In this document: positions 1 to 6,853 of the stretch, in pieces
Numbering within the stretch: position 1 is the stretch's first letter
Layout of the letters: each line of letters opens with the position of its first letter
Source of the DNA: JBGCEZ01 sp045106735
GTDB taxonomy: Bacteria; Planctomycetota; Phycisphaerae; Phycisphaerales; SM1A02
NCBI GenBank assembly: GCA_045106735.1
Contig: JBGCEZ010000093.1
Location: 1-26,149, forward strand
Direction: 5' to 3'
Length of the DNA stretch: 26,149 bases
Notes under the pieces: generated by a model
What the model was told of the DNA's origin: nothing
Database searches by the model: none
What the model saw: the letters and a program-made list of their open reading frames with translations, nothing else
Position numbers and translations under genes: made by a program

Positions 1-22
1 GGATGGACCGGCGCGTGGTCAT
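1..22 (-). CDS. Start of a further gene of the secretion operon (partial)
   Basis: On the minus strand an ATG at 22-20 overlaps the TGA of the preceding pseudopilin gene (21-19) as ATGA, the same junction used elsewhere in this operon. Only seven codons (MTTRRSI) remain before the window edge. A short basic start is what a further minor pseudopilin such as GspI or GspJ would have before its FTLIE-type segment, but that segment lies outside the window. The identity is inferred from operon position only. Confidence 0.4.
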
Positions 23-441
23 CGCGGCGCATCCTCGACGGTGAGCCCGAGCAAACCGTGGACGGACCAGCTGACGTGGCGGGTGCCGTCACCGACGGAG
101 ACGGCGTAGTCACGGGTTCGTCCGTGGCGGTCGACGACGACGATCTCGGGGCCGTCGAGCTGAATCGCCGGGCCCAGATCGGCTCGCAGGAGCGGGGGAT
201 CACCATCGGCGGCGTCCGCCGCCACGATCTCGACGCCGCCGACGGGGAATTTCAGATGCACCGGTCCTCGCCGGGTGGCGATGAGACGCGCGCGGCGGTC
301 GGCATCCTGGACTCGATGGGCGGCTCCCTCCAGGCGTGAGGCGGCCGTCGATCGCCCCATGGGGACGAGCAGGACCGCCGACATGCCGGCGAGGAGGGTG
401 ACGGTCAGGAGCACCTCGATCAGCGTGAATCCGCGCGTCAT
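19..441 (-). CDS. gspH: GspH-like minor pseudopilin of type II secretion
   Basis: This 140-aa protein begins MTRG|FTLIEV, a textbook type IV prepilin/pseudopilin leader: basic residues, Gly at -1, Phe at +1 and Glu at +5. A hydrophobic N-terminal helix of about 20 residues follows. A prepilin peptidase would cleave after Gly4, and the protein would join the short periplasmic pseudopilus that pushes substrates through the secretin. The soluble part is short and beta-rich, as in GspH. A longer in-frame reading from 579 is rejected because it runs through gspG and would bury the leader. The ATG at 441-439 overlaps the gspG stop as ATGA, which fixes the start. The pseudopilin class is clear. GspH rather than another minor pseudopilin is inferred from its size and its place right after gspG. 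Confidence 0.8.
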   Translation of the reverse strand: MTRGFTLIEVLLTVTLLAGMSAVLLVPMGRSTAASRLEGAAHRVQDADRRARLIATRRGPVHLKFPVGGVEIVAADAADGDPPLLRADLGPAIQLDGPEIVVVDRHGRTRDYAVSVGDGTRHVSWSVHGLLGLTVEDAPR

Positions 442-869
442 CCGGTGGCTCGCAGCGACGTCGACGAAATGTCGGCCGCCGGTCCCTCGCCGCCGCGGGC
501 ACCATCCTCGCCCAGGCTGATGACCTCGTACGGGTGCCCCTCGGGGCCGGGGGAGACGTAGAGGAAGGTCCGACCCCACGGATCGAGGATCGCGTCCTCG
601 CTGAGGTGGTGGGCGGCGACGGGCGGGGCGTCGGTGAGCGCGCCCAGGCCTTCGGAACTCGAGGGATGGCGGCTGGTCGAGATCATGTACGCCTCGATCT
701 TGCCGGTGATGATTGCGATCTGCGACTTGGCCGTTTCGTGCTTGGCCTGGCGGAAGGTGCCGGAGAATCCGACCACGGCCAGGCCGGCGATCAGGCCGAG
801 GATCACGACCACGGCCAGCACTTCGACGAGGGTCATGGCGCGGCGGCGCAAGTGGTGAGCGGTGTTCAT
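438..869 (-). CDS. gspG: Type II secretion major pseudopilin GspG
   Basis: This 143-aa protein has the GspG plan: a basic leader, the MTLVEV segment with Glu at mature position +5, and a long hydrophobic helix (about residues 12-34). The C-terminal domain is characteristic, with DPWGRTFLYVSPG near 96-108 and the calcium-loop region SLGEDGARGGEGPAADI near 118-134, matching the family pattern of DPWG..Y and SLG.DG..GG.G..ADI. GspG is the main subunit of the periplasmic pseudopilus. The residue before the cleavage site is Ala11 rather than the usual Gly. The start ATG at 869-867 overlaps the gspF stop as ATGA, and the end overlaps the next gene in the same way, so translation is probably coupled through the operon. 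Confidence 0.93.
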   Translation of the reverse strand: MNTAHHLRRRAMTLVEVLAVVVILGLIAGLAVVGFSGTFRQAKHETAKSQIAIITGKIEAYMISTSRHPSSSEGLGALTDAPPVAAHHLSEDAILDPWGRTFLYVSPGPEGHPYEVISLGEDGARGGEGPAADISSTSLRATG

Positions 870-2113
870 CCGATGATCTCCTGCAGGCGAATCAGGGGCA
901 GCATGGCGGCCATGACCACGGTGCCCACGAGCACCGCGAGGGTCAGGATGGCCGCCGGCTCGAGCAGCGTGGCGAGTCGGTCGATGAGGCGTTCGGCCTG
1001 GCGTTCGTACCGCCGGCCCAGACGTTCGAGGACGGAGTCGAGCTCTCCCGATGCGAGGCCGATGTCCACCAGGCGGCGGTACTCGGCGTCGAACCAGTCG
1101 GGATCGTCGAGGGCGGCCGACAGTTCGTGTCCGCGTTCCACCCGCTCGGCCGCGCGTTCGATCGTCCGCCGCAGCGCCCGCGGGCCGACCGTCGGCGCCA
1201 CGATCACCATGGCCTCGGAGACGGGGATCCCGGTTCGCACGAGCTCGGCCAGTCGGACGGAGAGGGCGGCGATGCCCAGCCGGCGGAGGATGCGGGGCGT
1301 GCGGCGGGTGACCCAGTCGGGGGCTCCCACGCCGTGGCGATCGGCTAGCCCGATGCCGAGTCCGACCAGTCCGGCGGCGGCGGCCGCGGCCAGAACGATG
1401 AACATCCAGTGCCGGATGATGCCCTGGCCGATGGCCATGACGCCGCGGGTGAGCGCCGGGACCTCGAGTCCGGCGTCGCCGAGGATCCGGGCCAGTTCCG
1501 GGAGGGTGTTGACGCTGAGGAAGAGGACGACGCCGAGCCCGACGGCCGACACGATCGCGGGATACGTGAGCGCGCCGACCAGTTGCCGGGTCAGTTCATC
1601 GCCGCGGGCGCTGCGCTCGGCCAGATGGCGAAGGACGTCGGAGAGTTCGCCGCGCTGCTGGCCCATGCGCAGCATGGCGATCTGCGCGGGATCGAACCAA
1701 TCGCGATGCGCGTCCAATGCTTCACTGAACGACGCGCCGCCTTGCAGGCGGCCATGGATCTCCGTCAGCATGACGCGCGATCGATCGCCGGTTCCCCGGT
1801 CCGAGCCGATCAGGGTGGCCACTGCTTCGAGAATCGGCACGCCGCTCTCGAGCATCGTGGCCAGGCTGTCGCAGAGGTCGCCGCGGACGAGTTGGCGGCG
1901 CCGCCGCAAGTGGCGGTGCCAGACGCGGCGGAGCGCGGACGGACGACCGAGCCCGGTGGCCCCGCCGCCGCGGATCGGACGAATGTCGATGACCTGCAAG
2001 CCGACGCGCCGGAGCGAGCGACGGACATCACCGGCGGTGGCGCCGGTCATCTCCCCGCGGCGCCGGTCGGCGCCCGGGCCGGTGGCCACCGCGACGTAGC
2101 GCCAGGTGGTCAC
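866..2113 (-). CDS. gspF: Type II secretion inner-membrane platform protein GspF
   Basis: This 415-aa protein is of normal length for GspF/PilC. It opens with the usual small N-terminal domain (WRYVAVATGPGADRRRGEM). Two homologous T2SSF helical domains follow, starting near LCDSLATMLESGVPILEAV and again near VRLAELVRTGIPVSEAM, each with the GEL motif (RGELSDVL, SGELDSVL). Hydrophobic membrane segments follow the first repeat (ALTYPAIVSAVGLGVVLFL), lie between the repeats, and close the protein (AAILTLAVLVGTVVMAAML). It anchors the ATPase GspE to the membrane and organises pseudopilus assembly. The start is GTG at 2113-2111, overlapping the gspE stop as GTGA; the stop overlaps gspG as ATGA. 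Confidence 0.93.
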   Translation of the reverse strand: MTTWRYVAVATGPGADRRRGEMTGATAGDVRRSLRRVGLQVIDIRPIRGGGATGLGRPSALRRVWHRHLRRRRQLVRGDLCDSLATMLESGVPILEAVATLIGSDRGTGDRSRVMLTEIHGRLQGGASFSEALDAHRDWFDPAQIAMLRMGQQRGELSDVLRHLAERSARGDELTRQLVGALTYPAIVSAVGLGVVLFLSVNTLPELARILGDAGLEVPALTRGVMAIGQGIIRHWMFIVLAAAAAAGLVGLGIGLADRHGVGAPDWVTRRTPRILRRLGIAALSVRLAELVRTGIPVSEAMVIVAPTVGPRALRRTIERAAERVERGHELSAALDDPDWFDAEYRRLVDIGLASGELDSVLERLGRRYERQAERLIDRLATLLEPAAILTLAVLVGTVVMAAMLPLIRLQEIIG

Positions 2114-3552
2114 GACATCCCCTCGATCACTCGGAAGACTTCGGCTTCGGTCGTCAAGCCTTCGGCCACCAGCCGCCGTCCTTCGTCGGCCAGGGAGCCG
2201 AATCCGGCCGCGCGAGCGACCGCCCGGATGCGTTCCAGGGTGGCCCGGGCGCTGATCAGGCCACGCATCTCGTCGTCCACCTGCAGCAACTCGAAGATGC
2301 CCATGCGGCCGGCGTACCCGGTTCCGATGCAGTCTTCGCAGCCGGCGCCATCGCAGGCGGCGTGCCGGCGACGCACCAGACGCTGGGCCAGCACGGTCGC
2401 GAGCGACGAGCTGACGAGGAAGGGCTCCACGTCCAGGTCGAGCAGGCGACTGACCGCGCTGGCCGCGTCGTTGGTGTGGAGCGTGGACAGGACGAGGTGC
2501 CCGGTGAGGCTGGACTGGACCGCGATTCGCGCGGTCTCGGCGTCCCGGATCTCGCCGACCATCACCACGTCGGGATCCTGCCGGAGGATGTGTCGCAAGC
2601 CGGTGGCGAAGCTCACGCCTTTGCGGGTGTTGATTTGCGACTGGCTGATCGACAGCCCGGTGGTGGTGAGCTCGTACTCGATCGGATCTTCGATCGTCAT
2701 GATGTTCACCCCCGGCGTGGCGATCCGCCGCAGGGTGGAGTACAGCGTGGTCGTCTTGCCCGAGCCGGTCGGGCCGGTCACCAGAATCAGACCGTTCGCC
2801 CGGGACGCGGCGGCCAGGAAGCCATCGTGCACCGTCTGTGGCATGGCCAGGGCGTCGAAGTCGCAGAGCTGATTCGAGTGGTCCAGAAGCCGGAGCACCG
2901 CACGCTCGCCGTGGCTGGTCGGGATCGTCGAGATGCGAAGGTCGATGGATCGGTCGCCGATGCGCACCGTGGCCCGGCCGTCCTGGGGAATCCGGCGCTC
3001 GGCGATGTCCATGCGGCCCATGACCTTGATGCGCGAGGTGACCGCGAGCGTGGCGTCCCGCGAAAGCTCCCGGGCTTCGTGCAGCACGCCGTCGCGGCGG
3101 AGGCGCACCAGGGCGTGGTCGGCCAGCGGCTGGATATGGATGTCGCTGGCGCCAGCCGTCAGGGCCTCAAAGAGCAGGCTGTCCACCAGTCGCACCACCG
3201 GTCCCTTGCCCTGGGTGGCGAGAAGATCGCGGTCGGCGTCGAGAAGGCGGGCATCGAGATCGTCGGCATCGCCCAGGCCCATGTCGCCGTCCACGTCCTG
3301 GTCGTGGCGGCCATACGCCTCGTCGATGGTGCGGGCGATCGCCTCGTCGTCGGCGGTCTCGGCCAGGACCGCGGCGCCGAGGCGGACGCCGACGTTATGA
3401 ATGACGGTGGCCGGCGTGCCGCCGGCGACGGCCAGCCGTTCGCGATCTTCATCGGTTCCGATCGAGACGACCAGGTGTTCGCGCGCAAAGTCCCGCGGAA
3501 TCCGGGTCCGGAATCGGTCGGTCACGTGATCGGGGTGAAGGTCGGTGAGCAC
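2110..3552 (-). CDS. gspE: Type II secretion assembly ATPase GspE
   Basis: A GspE/PilB-type ATPase that powers the pseudopilus. From the chosen GTG the order is: an N-terminal domain (RIPRDFAREHLVV), the GASDIHIQP stretch, Walker A GPTGSGKTT near residue 260, an Asp box and Walker B (DPDVVMVGEIRDAETA, near 325), a His box (TGHLVLSTLHTNDA, near 350), and a C-terminal arm (GTGYAGRMGIFELL). The Cys region is very short, only HAACDGAGCEDC, instead of the usual two CxxC pairs separated by 20 or more residues. The start is uncertain. An ATG at 3753 would overlap gspD by about 180 nt and add a non-conserved Ser/Pro-rich stretch. GTG at 3552 or GTG at 3525 are better candidates, but neither has a clear Shine-Dalgarno sequence. 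The function is certain; the first residues are not. Confidence 0.92.
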   Translation of the reverse strand: MLTDLHPDHVTDRFRTRIPRDFAREHLVVSIGTDEDRERLAVAGGTPATVIHNVGVRLGAAVLAETADDEAIARTIDEAYGRHDQDVDGDMGLGDADDLDARLLDADRDLLATQGKGPVVRLVDSLLFEALTAGASDIHIQPLADHALVRLRRDGVLHEARELSRDATLAVTSRIKVMGRMDIAERRIPQDGRATVRIGDRSIDLRISTIPTSHGERAVLRLLDHSNQLCDFDALAMPQTVHDGFLAAASRANGLILVTGPTGSGKTTTLYSTLRRIATPGVNIMTIEDPIEYELTTTGLSISQSQINTRKGVSFATGLRHILRQDPDVVMVGEIRDAETARIAVQSSLTGHLVLSTLHTNDAASAVSRLLDLDVEPFLVSSSLATVLAQRLVRRRHAACDGAGCEDCIGTGYAGRMGIFELLQVDDEMRGLISARATLERIRAVARAAGFGSLADEGRRLVAEGLTTEAEVFRVIEGMS

Positions 3553-3574
3553 GGGCGGCGCCAGGGGCGAAAGG

Positions 3575-5965
3575 TCACTTGATGATGCGGGGCCGGACCG
3601 CGGGCCATCCGTCGTCGATGCCGGCGTCCACGCGGTCGCGGCGGGTGGCGAATCGAAGATCTTCGAACCCGGCGTGCCGCATGATGGTGGGACGGACAAA
3701 GACGAAGAATCGGCTGCGCGACGACGTCGTGGAACGATTGCGAAAGAGCTCACCCACGAGCGGGATGTCCCCGAGCACCGGGACCTGCGAGCGGGCCTCC
3801 GACTCGGTGATCGAATCGAGACCGCCGAGCACGATCGTGTGCCCGTCGGGCAGGGTCACGACGGACGAAAGAGCGTTCTCCTGCCGCGGCGGCGGGAGCG
3901 ACGGGTCGGCAGAGTCGCCGACGAACGTCGAGAGCGTGACCTCGTACTGGAGGATCAGGTGGTCACCCTCGGCGATCTGCGGTGTGAGGGTGAGCTGGGT
4001 GCCGGCGTCAACGGTGCCGGCGAAGCTCGTGGTGGCAACGGTGTTGGACGCGTTCGTGGACTGGACGGGCTCGCGGCGGATCGAGTCAAGCAGCGCCTGC
4101 TCGCCGTTGTTGACCAGGACCTTCGGGCTCACCAGCGTGCGGCCCTGGTTGACCGACTGCAACGCGCGGATCACCACGGCGAAGTCGCCAGGGCTGAGCA
4201 CCAGGCCGGTGCCGCCCTGGCCGCGGCCGAGGTTGGCGGCATCAGCGTCGTTCACGTCCACGTCCGACAGACCGAACAGCGACGCGAGACGCGAGAGGGT
4301 GCCGCCGGAGACTTCGACCTTCTGGAGCTCGATCCCGAAGTCCAGCATGTCGGCGTCGCTCAGGTTGACGACGACGACCTCGAGCATGACCTGCGGCTCG
4401 CGCACGTCGAGGTCGAGAATCAGGCGTTCGATCCGGTCGAGTTGCCGCGGCGGCCCCATCAGGATGATCGAGCCGGTCGCCGCGTCGGCGGTGATGGTGA
4501 GGTCCTCGGTCTCGCTGACGCGGATGGCGGTGCCGCTGCCGGTCGCCGCGCCGTTTCCACCGCCGTTTCCGCTTCCGGCGGCGAGCCGGGCGGCCGGGTC
4601 GGCCCCAGTGGAGGAGGACGAACGCCCCGGACCACCCGTTCGATCAAGTCCGCTGCGGCCGGTGGCCACCGACCCGCCGCGGCCCGCGCCAGCGGAACGT
4701 GCGTTCGGGGTACCGGCCCGGCGATCGGTGGAGCGGTCGGGCCCGCCGCGCGGGGCGCGGGGAACGTCGAGCACCACGCCGGCCTGCACCATTGCGGTGA
4801 GCGTGGCGTGCAGGTCGCCGAGGTCGCGGTTTCGGATGCGGATGCGGCGGATGTCGGTCGTGGTGCCGCCGGTCGCTTGGGCGTGCGTTTCCAGACGCTT
4901 GAGCAGCGCGGCGATCGCTTCGTGTTCGGCCGGGGTGGCGGTCACGATCAGCGATTCCGTGATCGAGTCGCGGACGATTCGCCAGGCCTGGCCGGCGCCG
5001 CGGGGGCCGTTGATCCGCGCGCTCTCCTCAATGAGCAGGGCGACCTCGTCGTTGCCGTGGGCCGCGGGACGGTAGGTGCGAGTGGTGACCGCCTGCGGCG
5101 TGTCGAACTCGGCGATCAGGGACCGCCAGGTGTCGATCGACTCCGGCGGGGCGACGAGCAGGGCGGCCGAACCGTCGAGCATCGGGATGAGGACGCCGGG
5201 CAGCTTGCGACCGGTGAGGCCTTCGCGGGCTGCGGCGGCCATCGAGACCTGCTGGACGAGTTCAGCGGGAGCGACGTGGTCGGGGGCGACGCGGACCACC
5301 ACCGGCTCGGCGCGCGGGGCGTCGAGCAATTCGATCAGGGCGAGCGTCTGCGGCAGACGAGTCTCGAGCTCCGAGAGCAGGACGAGGTCGCTCGATTCGC
5401 TGAGGCGGCGGATGCGGCCGCTCGGCTTGGACAGGACGTCGCGGACCGCGCCGACGATCTCCTCGATTGGGGCGTGGCGCACTGGCAGGAGGATCGTGGC
5501 GAAGCCGGCCTGGTCGGGGGCCACGCCGTCGAGGTCCAGGCGGGCGGCGTTGCCGGCGTCGGCCAGGCGGACGACCTGCAGTTGTCGGTCGCCCGGCTCG
5601 AAGACCGTCGTGAGGCCCTCCTTGGCCAGCGACCGCTGCATCAGGTCCCACAGGTCGTTCGTGGTCAGGCCCCGGTCGCCGCTGCGAATCGTGACCGTGC
5701 CCTTGACCTCCTGAGGGTCGTAGCGGACGGTGATCCCGCGCCGCTGGCAGGCCAGATCGACGATGCGGACGAGCTCGACTCGGCCGGTGAGGATGGTGCG
5801 GGCATCGTCCTCCGCGGCGGTGCCGCCGCCAACTTGGGCCCACGCGATCGCCGGAGCGCCACCGGCGAGGATCGCGGCCAGGACCGCCGCCCCGGCGTGG
5901 GGGCCCCGGATCCCCCCGCGCCGGTGTGGTCGCGATCCTCGGAACGATCGGCGGCGCGGGTTCAT
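3575..5965 (-). CDS. gspD: Type II secretion outer-membrane secretin GspD
   Basis: This 796-aa secretin forms the outer-membrane channel of the type II system. An Arg-rich start and a hydrophobic segment ending in AWAQ form the export signal (to about residue 43). An N0 domain follows (VELVRIVDLACQRRGITVRY, then VKGTVTIRSG), then N1-N3 repeats with their IEEIVGAVRDVL and LIELLDAPR motifs. A Gly/Ser/Thr/Arg-rich low-complexity insert occupies about 398-478. The secretin core begins near VMLEVVVVNLSDADMLDFGI and carries the signature VPVLGDIPLVGELF near 730-742. A GTG at 5971 also opens the frame, but the ATG at 5965-5963 overlaps the upstream stop as ATGA and is preferred. No separate pilotin gene is seen in the window. 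Confidence 0.94.
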   Translation of the reverse strand: MNPRRRSFRGSRPHRRGGIRGPHAGAAVLAAILAGGAPAIAWAQVGGGTAAEDDARTILTGRVELVRIVDLACQRRGITVRYDPQEVKGTVTIRSGDRGLTTNDLWDLMQRSLAKEGLTTVFEPGDRQLQVVRLADAGNAARLDLDGVAPDQAGFATILLPVRHAPIEEIVGAVRDVLSKPSGRIRRLSESSDLVLLSELETRLPQTLALIELLDAPRAEPVVVRVAPDHVAPAELVQQVSMAAAAREGLTGRKLPGVLIPMLDGSAALLVAPPESIDTWRSLIAEFDTPQAVTTRTYRPAAHGNDEVALLIEESARINGPRGAGQAWRIVRDSITESLIVTATPAEHEAIAALLKRLETHAQATGGTTTDIRRIRIRNRDLGDLHATLTAMVQAGVVLDVPRAPRGGPDRSTDRRAGTPNARSAGAGRGGSVATGRSGLDRTGGPGRSSSSTGADPAARLAAGSGNGGGNGAATGSGTAIRVSETEDLTITADAATGSIILMGPPRQLDRIERLILDLDVREPQVMLEVVVVNLSDADMLDFGIELQKVEVSGGTLSRLASLFGLSDVDVNDADAANLGRGQGGTGLVLSPGDFAVVIRALQSVNQGRTLVSPKVLVNNGEQALLDSIRREPVQSTNASNTVATTSFAGTVDAGTQLTLTPQIAEGDHLILQYEVTLSTFVGDSADPSLPPPRQENALSSVVTLPDGHTIVLGGLDSITESEARSQVPVLGDIPLVGELFRNRSTTSSRSRFFVFVRPTIMRHAGFEDLRFATRRDRVDAGIDDGWPAVRPRIIK

Positions 5966-6594
5966 TCGCACGGACCGAAGGACGACAGGACGGCGAGGAG
6001 ATCGTTGAAGTCAACCGTGCCGCTCATGTTGAAGTCAGCCGGACAGGCGTCGCACGGCCCCCAGCTGCTGAGAATCGCCAGCAGGTCGCCGAAGTCGACC
6101 GTGCCGGACCCGTCCAGGTCGGTGGGGCAGGGCGAGGTCGCCGGCAAGTCCAGTTGGGTGACGGTGGCCCGCTCCGGGGCGACGGTCATCGTCGACGTCA
6201 CGACCTCCCAGATGGCTCCGGCGTCGTCGCAACCGGCGGTGCACCGCTCCAGCACGATCGAGAACTCGTCGCCGAGCTGCACCGCCTGGTTCGTCGGGAA
6301 GCCGGCCGCCGGGGTCACGAACTCCATCGGCACCCGCAGCAGGTACTGCGGGATTGGAGGGGCGCCGAGCACCGCCGCGTCGTTCGAGAACATTCGGTAG
6401 CCGGCGATCTCGGTGCCGTCGAGCAGGGCCCGGACCCGGAAACTCACCGCGGGATCCTCAGACTCGACCAGCATGCCATCCACGGTCAGGCTGCCGAAGT
6501 AGACGAGATCGGGCTCGGGCAGCGGCACGTCGGCGGTGAGCGACGTGGTCAGCGTGGCGGCGAGGGCGAAAGAGGCGAGGTAGGTGGTGGTCAC
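5962..6594 (-). CDS. Secreted protein with C-terminal GC-type dockerin-like domain, first large gene of the type II secretion operon
   Basis: This 210-aa protein has a signal peptide (hydrophobic to about residue 20, likely cut near LTADVP), an unrecognised beta-rich domain (about 25-150), and a dockerin-like domain from Cys156 to the end. That domain has two Ca-binding-type loops, DLDGSGTVDFGDL (159-171) and DFNMSGTVDFNDL (187-199), each followed by an L..LSS.GPC segment, and the protein stops at FGPCE. The start is GTG with AGGAG at 6607-6603, eight bases upstream. Its TGA overlaps gspD as ATGA, so it is made with the secretion machine. Possible roles are a surface substrate, an accessory factor, or a lead client of the system. 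The upstream domain is not recognised. A mid-domain pair of cysteines (118 and 122) could form a disulfide. Confidence 0.85.
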   Translation of the reverse strand: MTTTYLASFALAATLTTSLTADVPLPEPDLVYFGSLTVDGMLVESEDPAVSFRVRALLDGTEIAGYRMFSNDAAVLGAPPIPQYLLRVPMEFVTPAAGFPTNQAVQLGDEFSIVLERCTAGCDDAGAIWEVVTSTMTVAPERATVTQLDLPATSPCPTDLDGSGTVDFGDLLAILSSWGPCDACPADFNMSGTVDFNDLLAVLSSFGPCE

Positions 6595-6653
6595 GATTCA
6601 GGCTCCTGAAGATTGGAGAACTCGCGTCGGCCGCCCGAGTTGAGGACCGCCAT
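6591..6653 (-). CDS. Possible 20-codon leader ORF before the secretion operon
   Basis: On the minus strand an ATG at 6653-6651 opens 20 codons ending at TGA 6593-6591. That stop overlaps the GTG start of the dockerin gene as GTGA. A purine run, GGAAGGAG at 6663-6656, lies just upstream with short spacing. The peptide is hydrophilic and has no recognised motif, no regulatory codon run and no signal sequence. It could be a translated leader that couples ribosomes into the operon, or a chance ORF in GC-rich DNA. Confidence 0.3.
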   Translation of the reverse strand: MAVLNSGGRREFSNLQEPES

Positions 6654-6680
6654 CACTCCTTCCGACGTCTGCGTCATGCG

Positions 6681-6798
6681 TGCGACACACATCGGACGAG
6701 ATTCGTGAATTTGATCAGAGCTGATGGCGGCAGTTCGGGCGTGGTGCTCGAACATCCGAGGTCGGCGTCATCGAGGAATTTTTGAGGAGTGTGTCGCA
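6681..6798. repeat. Pair of 10-bp inverted arms in the divergent control region
   Basis: TGCGACACAC at 6681-6690 is the exact reverse complement of GTGTGTCGCA at 6789-6798, with 98 bases between the arms. The spacing is near nine helical turns, so two copies of one protein site facing opposite ways is conceivable. A 10-bp match within 260 bases can also arise by chance. Confidence 0.4.
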
Positions 6799-6800
6799 GT

Positions 6801-6814
6801 CCGTCACCTGACGG
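6801..6814. repeat. Short perfect dyad, possible operator
   Basis: CCGTCA-CC-TGACGG is a perfect inverted repeat with 6-bp arms, 40 bases upstream of the giant gene's start codon and just beside one arm of the longer inverted pair. It would suit a dimeric regulator or a small 5'-UTR hairpin. There is no direct evidence for either. Confidence 0.35.
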
Positions 6815-6836
6815 CGGAGAGCAGGTGTTCGAGAAT

Positions 6837-6846
6837 CTGAGGAGAA
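6837..6846 (+). promoter_or_regulatory. Shine-Dalgarno site of the giant exoprotein gene
   Basis: CTGAGGAGAA contains GAGGAG at 6839-6844, nine bases before the ATG at 6854. It supports that start, which is directly followed by a signal peptide. Confidence 0.7.
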
Positions 6847-6853
6847 CCCCCGC

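Larger units (their letters stand above)
6595..6853. promoter_or_regulatory. Divergent control region between the secretion operon and the giant exoprotein operon
   Basis: These 259 bases separate two diverging transcription units, so both promoters must lie here or inside the flanking gene starts. I cannot point to a confident -35/-10 pair on either strand. The region is somewhat more AT-rich around 6700-6785 than its surroundings. It contains a short dyad at 6801-6814 and a pair of 10-bp inverted arms at 6681-6690 and 6789-6798. Confidence 0.55.

Noticed and set aside
534..2099. 521-codon open frame on the plus strand opposite gspF and gspG
   Set aside because: Antisense to clear secretion genes, with Arg/Ser/Pro-rich low-complexity translation and no ribosome site.
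3553..3753. Upstream ATG extension of gspE inside gspD
   Set aside because: The added 67 residues are Ser/Pro/Ala-rich, overlap the conserved secretin C-terminus in another frame, and do not resemble a GspE N-terminus.
3545..6400. 951-codon open frame on the plus strand opposite gspD and the dockerin gene
   Set aside because: It is exactly antisense to recognisable gspD and dockerin coding sequence. Its translation is Gly/Arg/Asp/Val-rich with no domain, as expected for the complement of GC-rich coding DNA.
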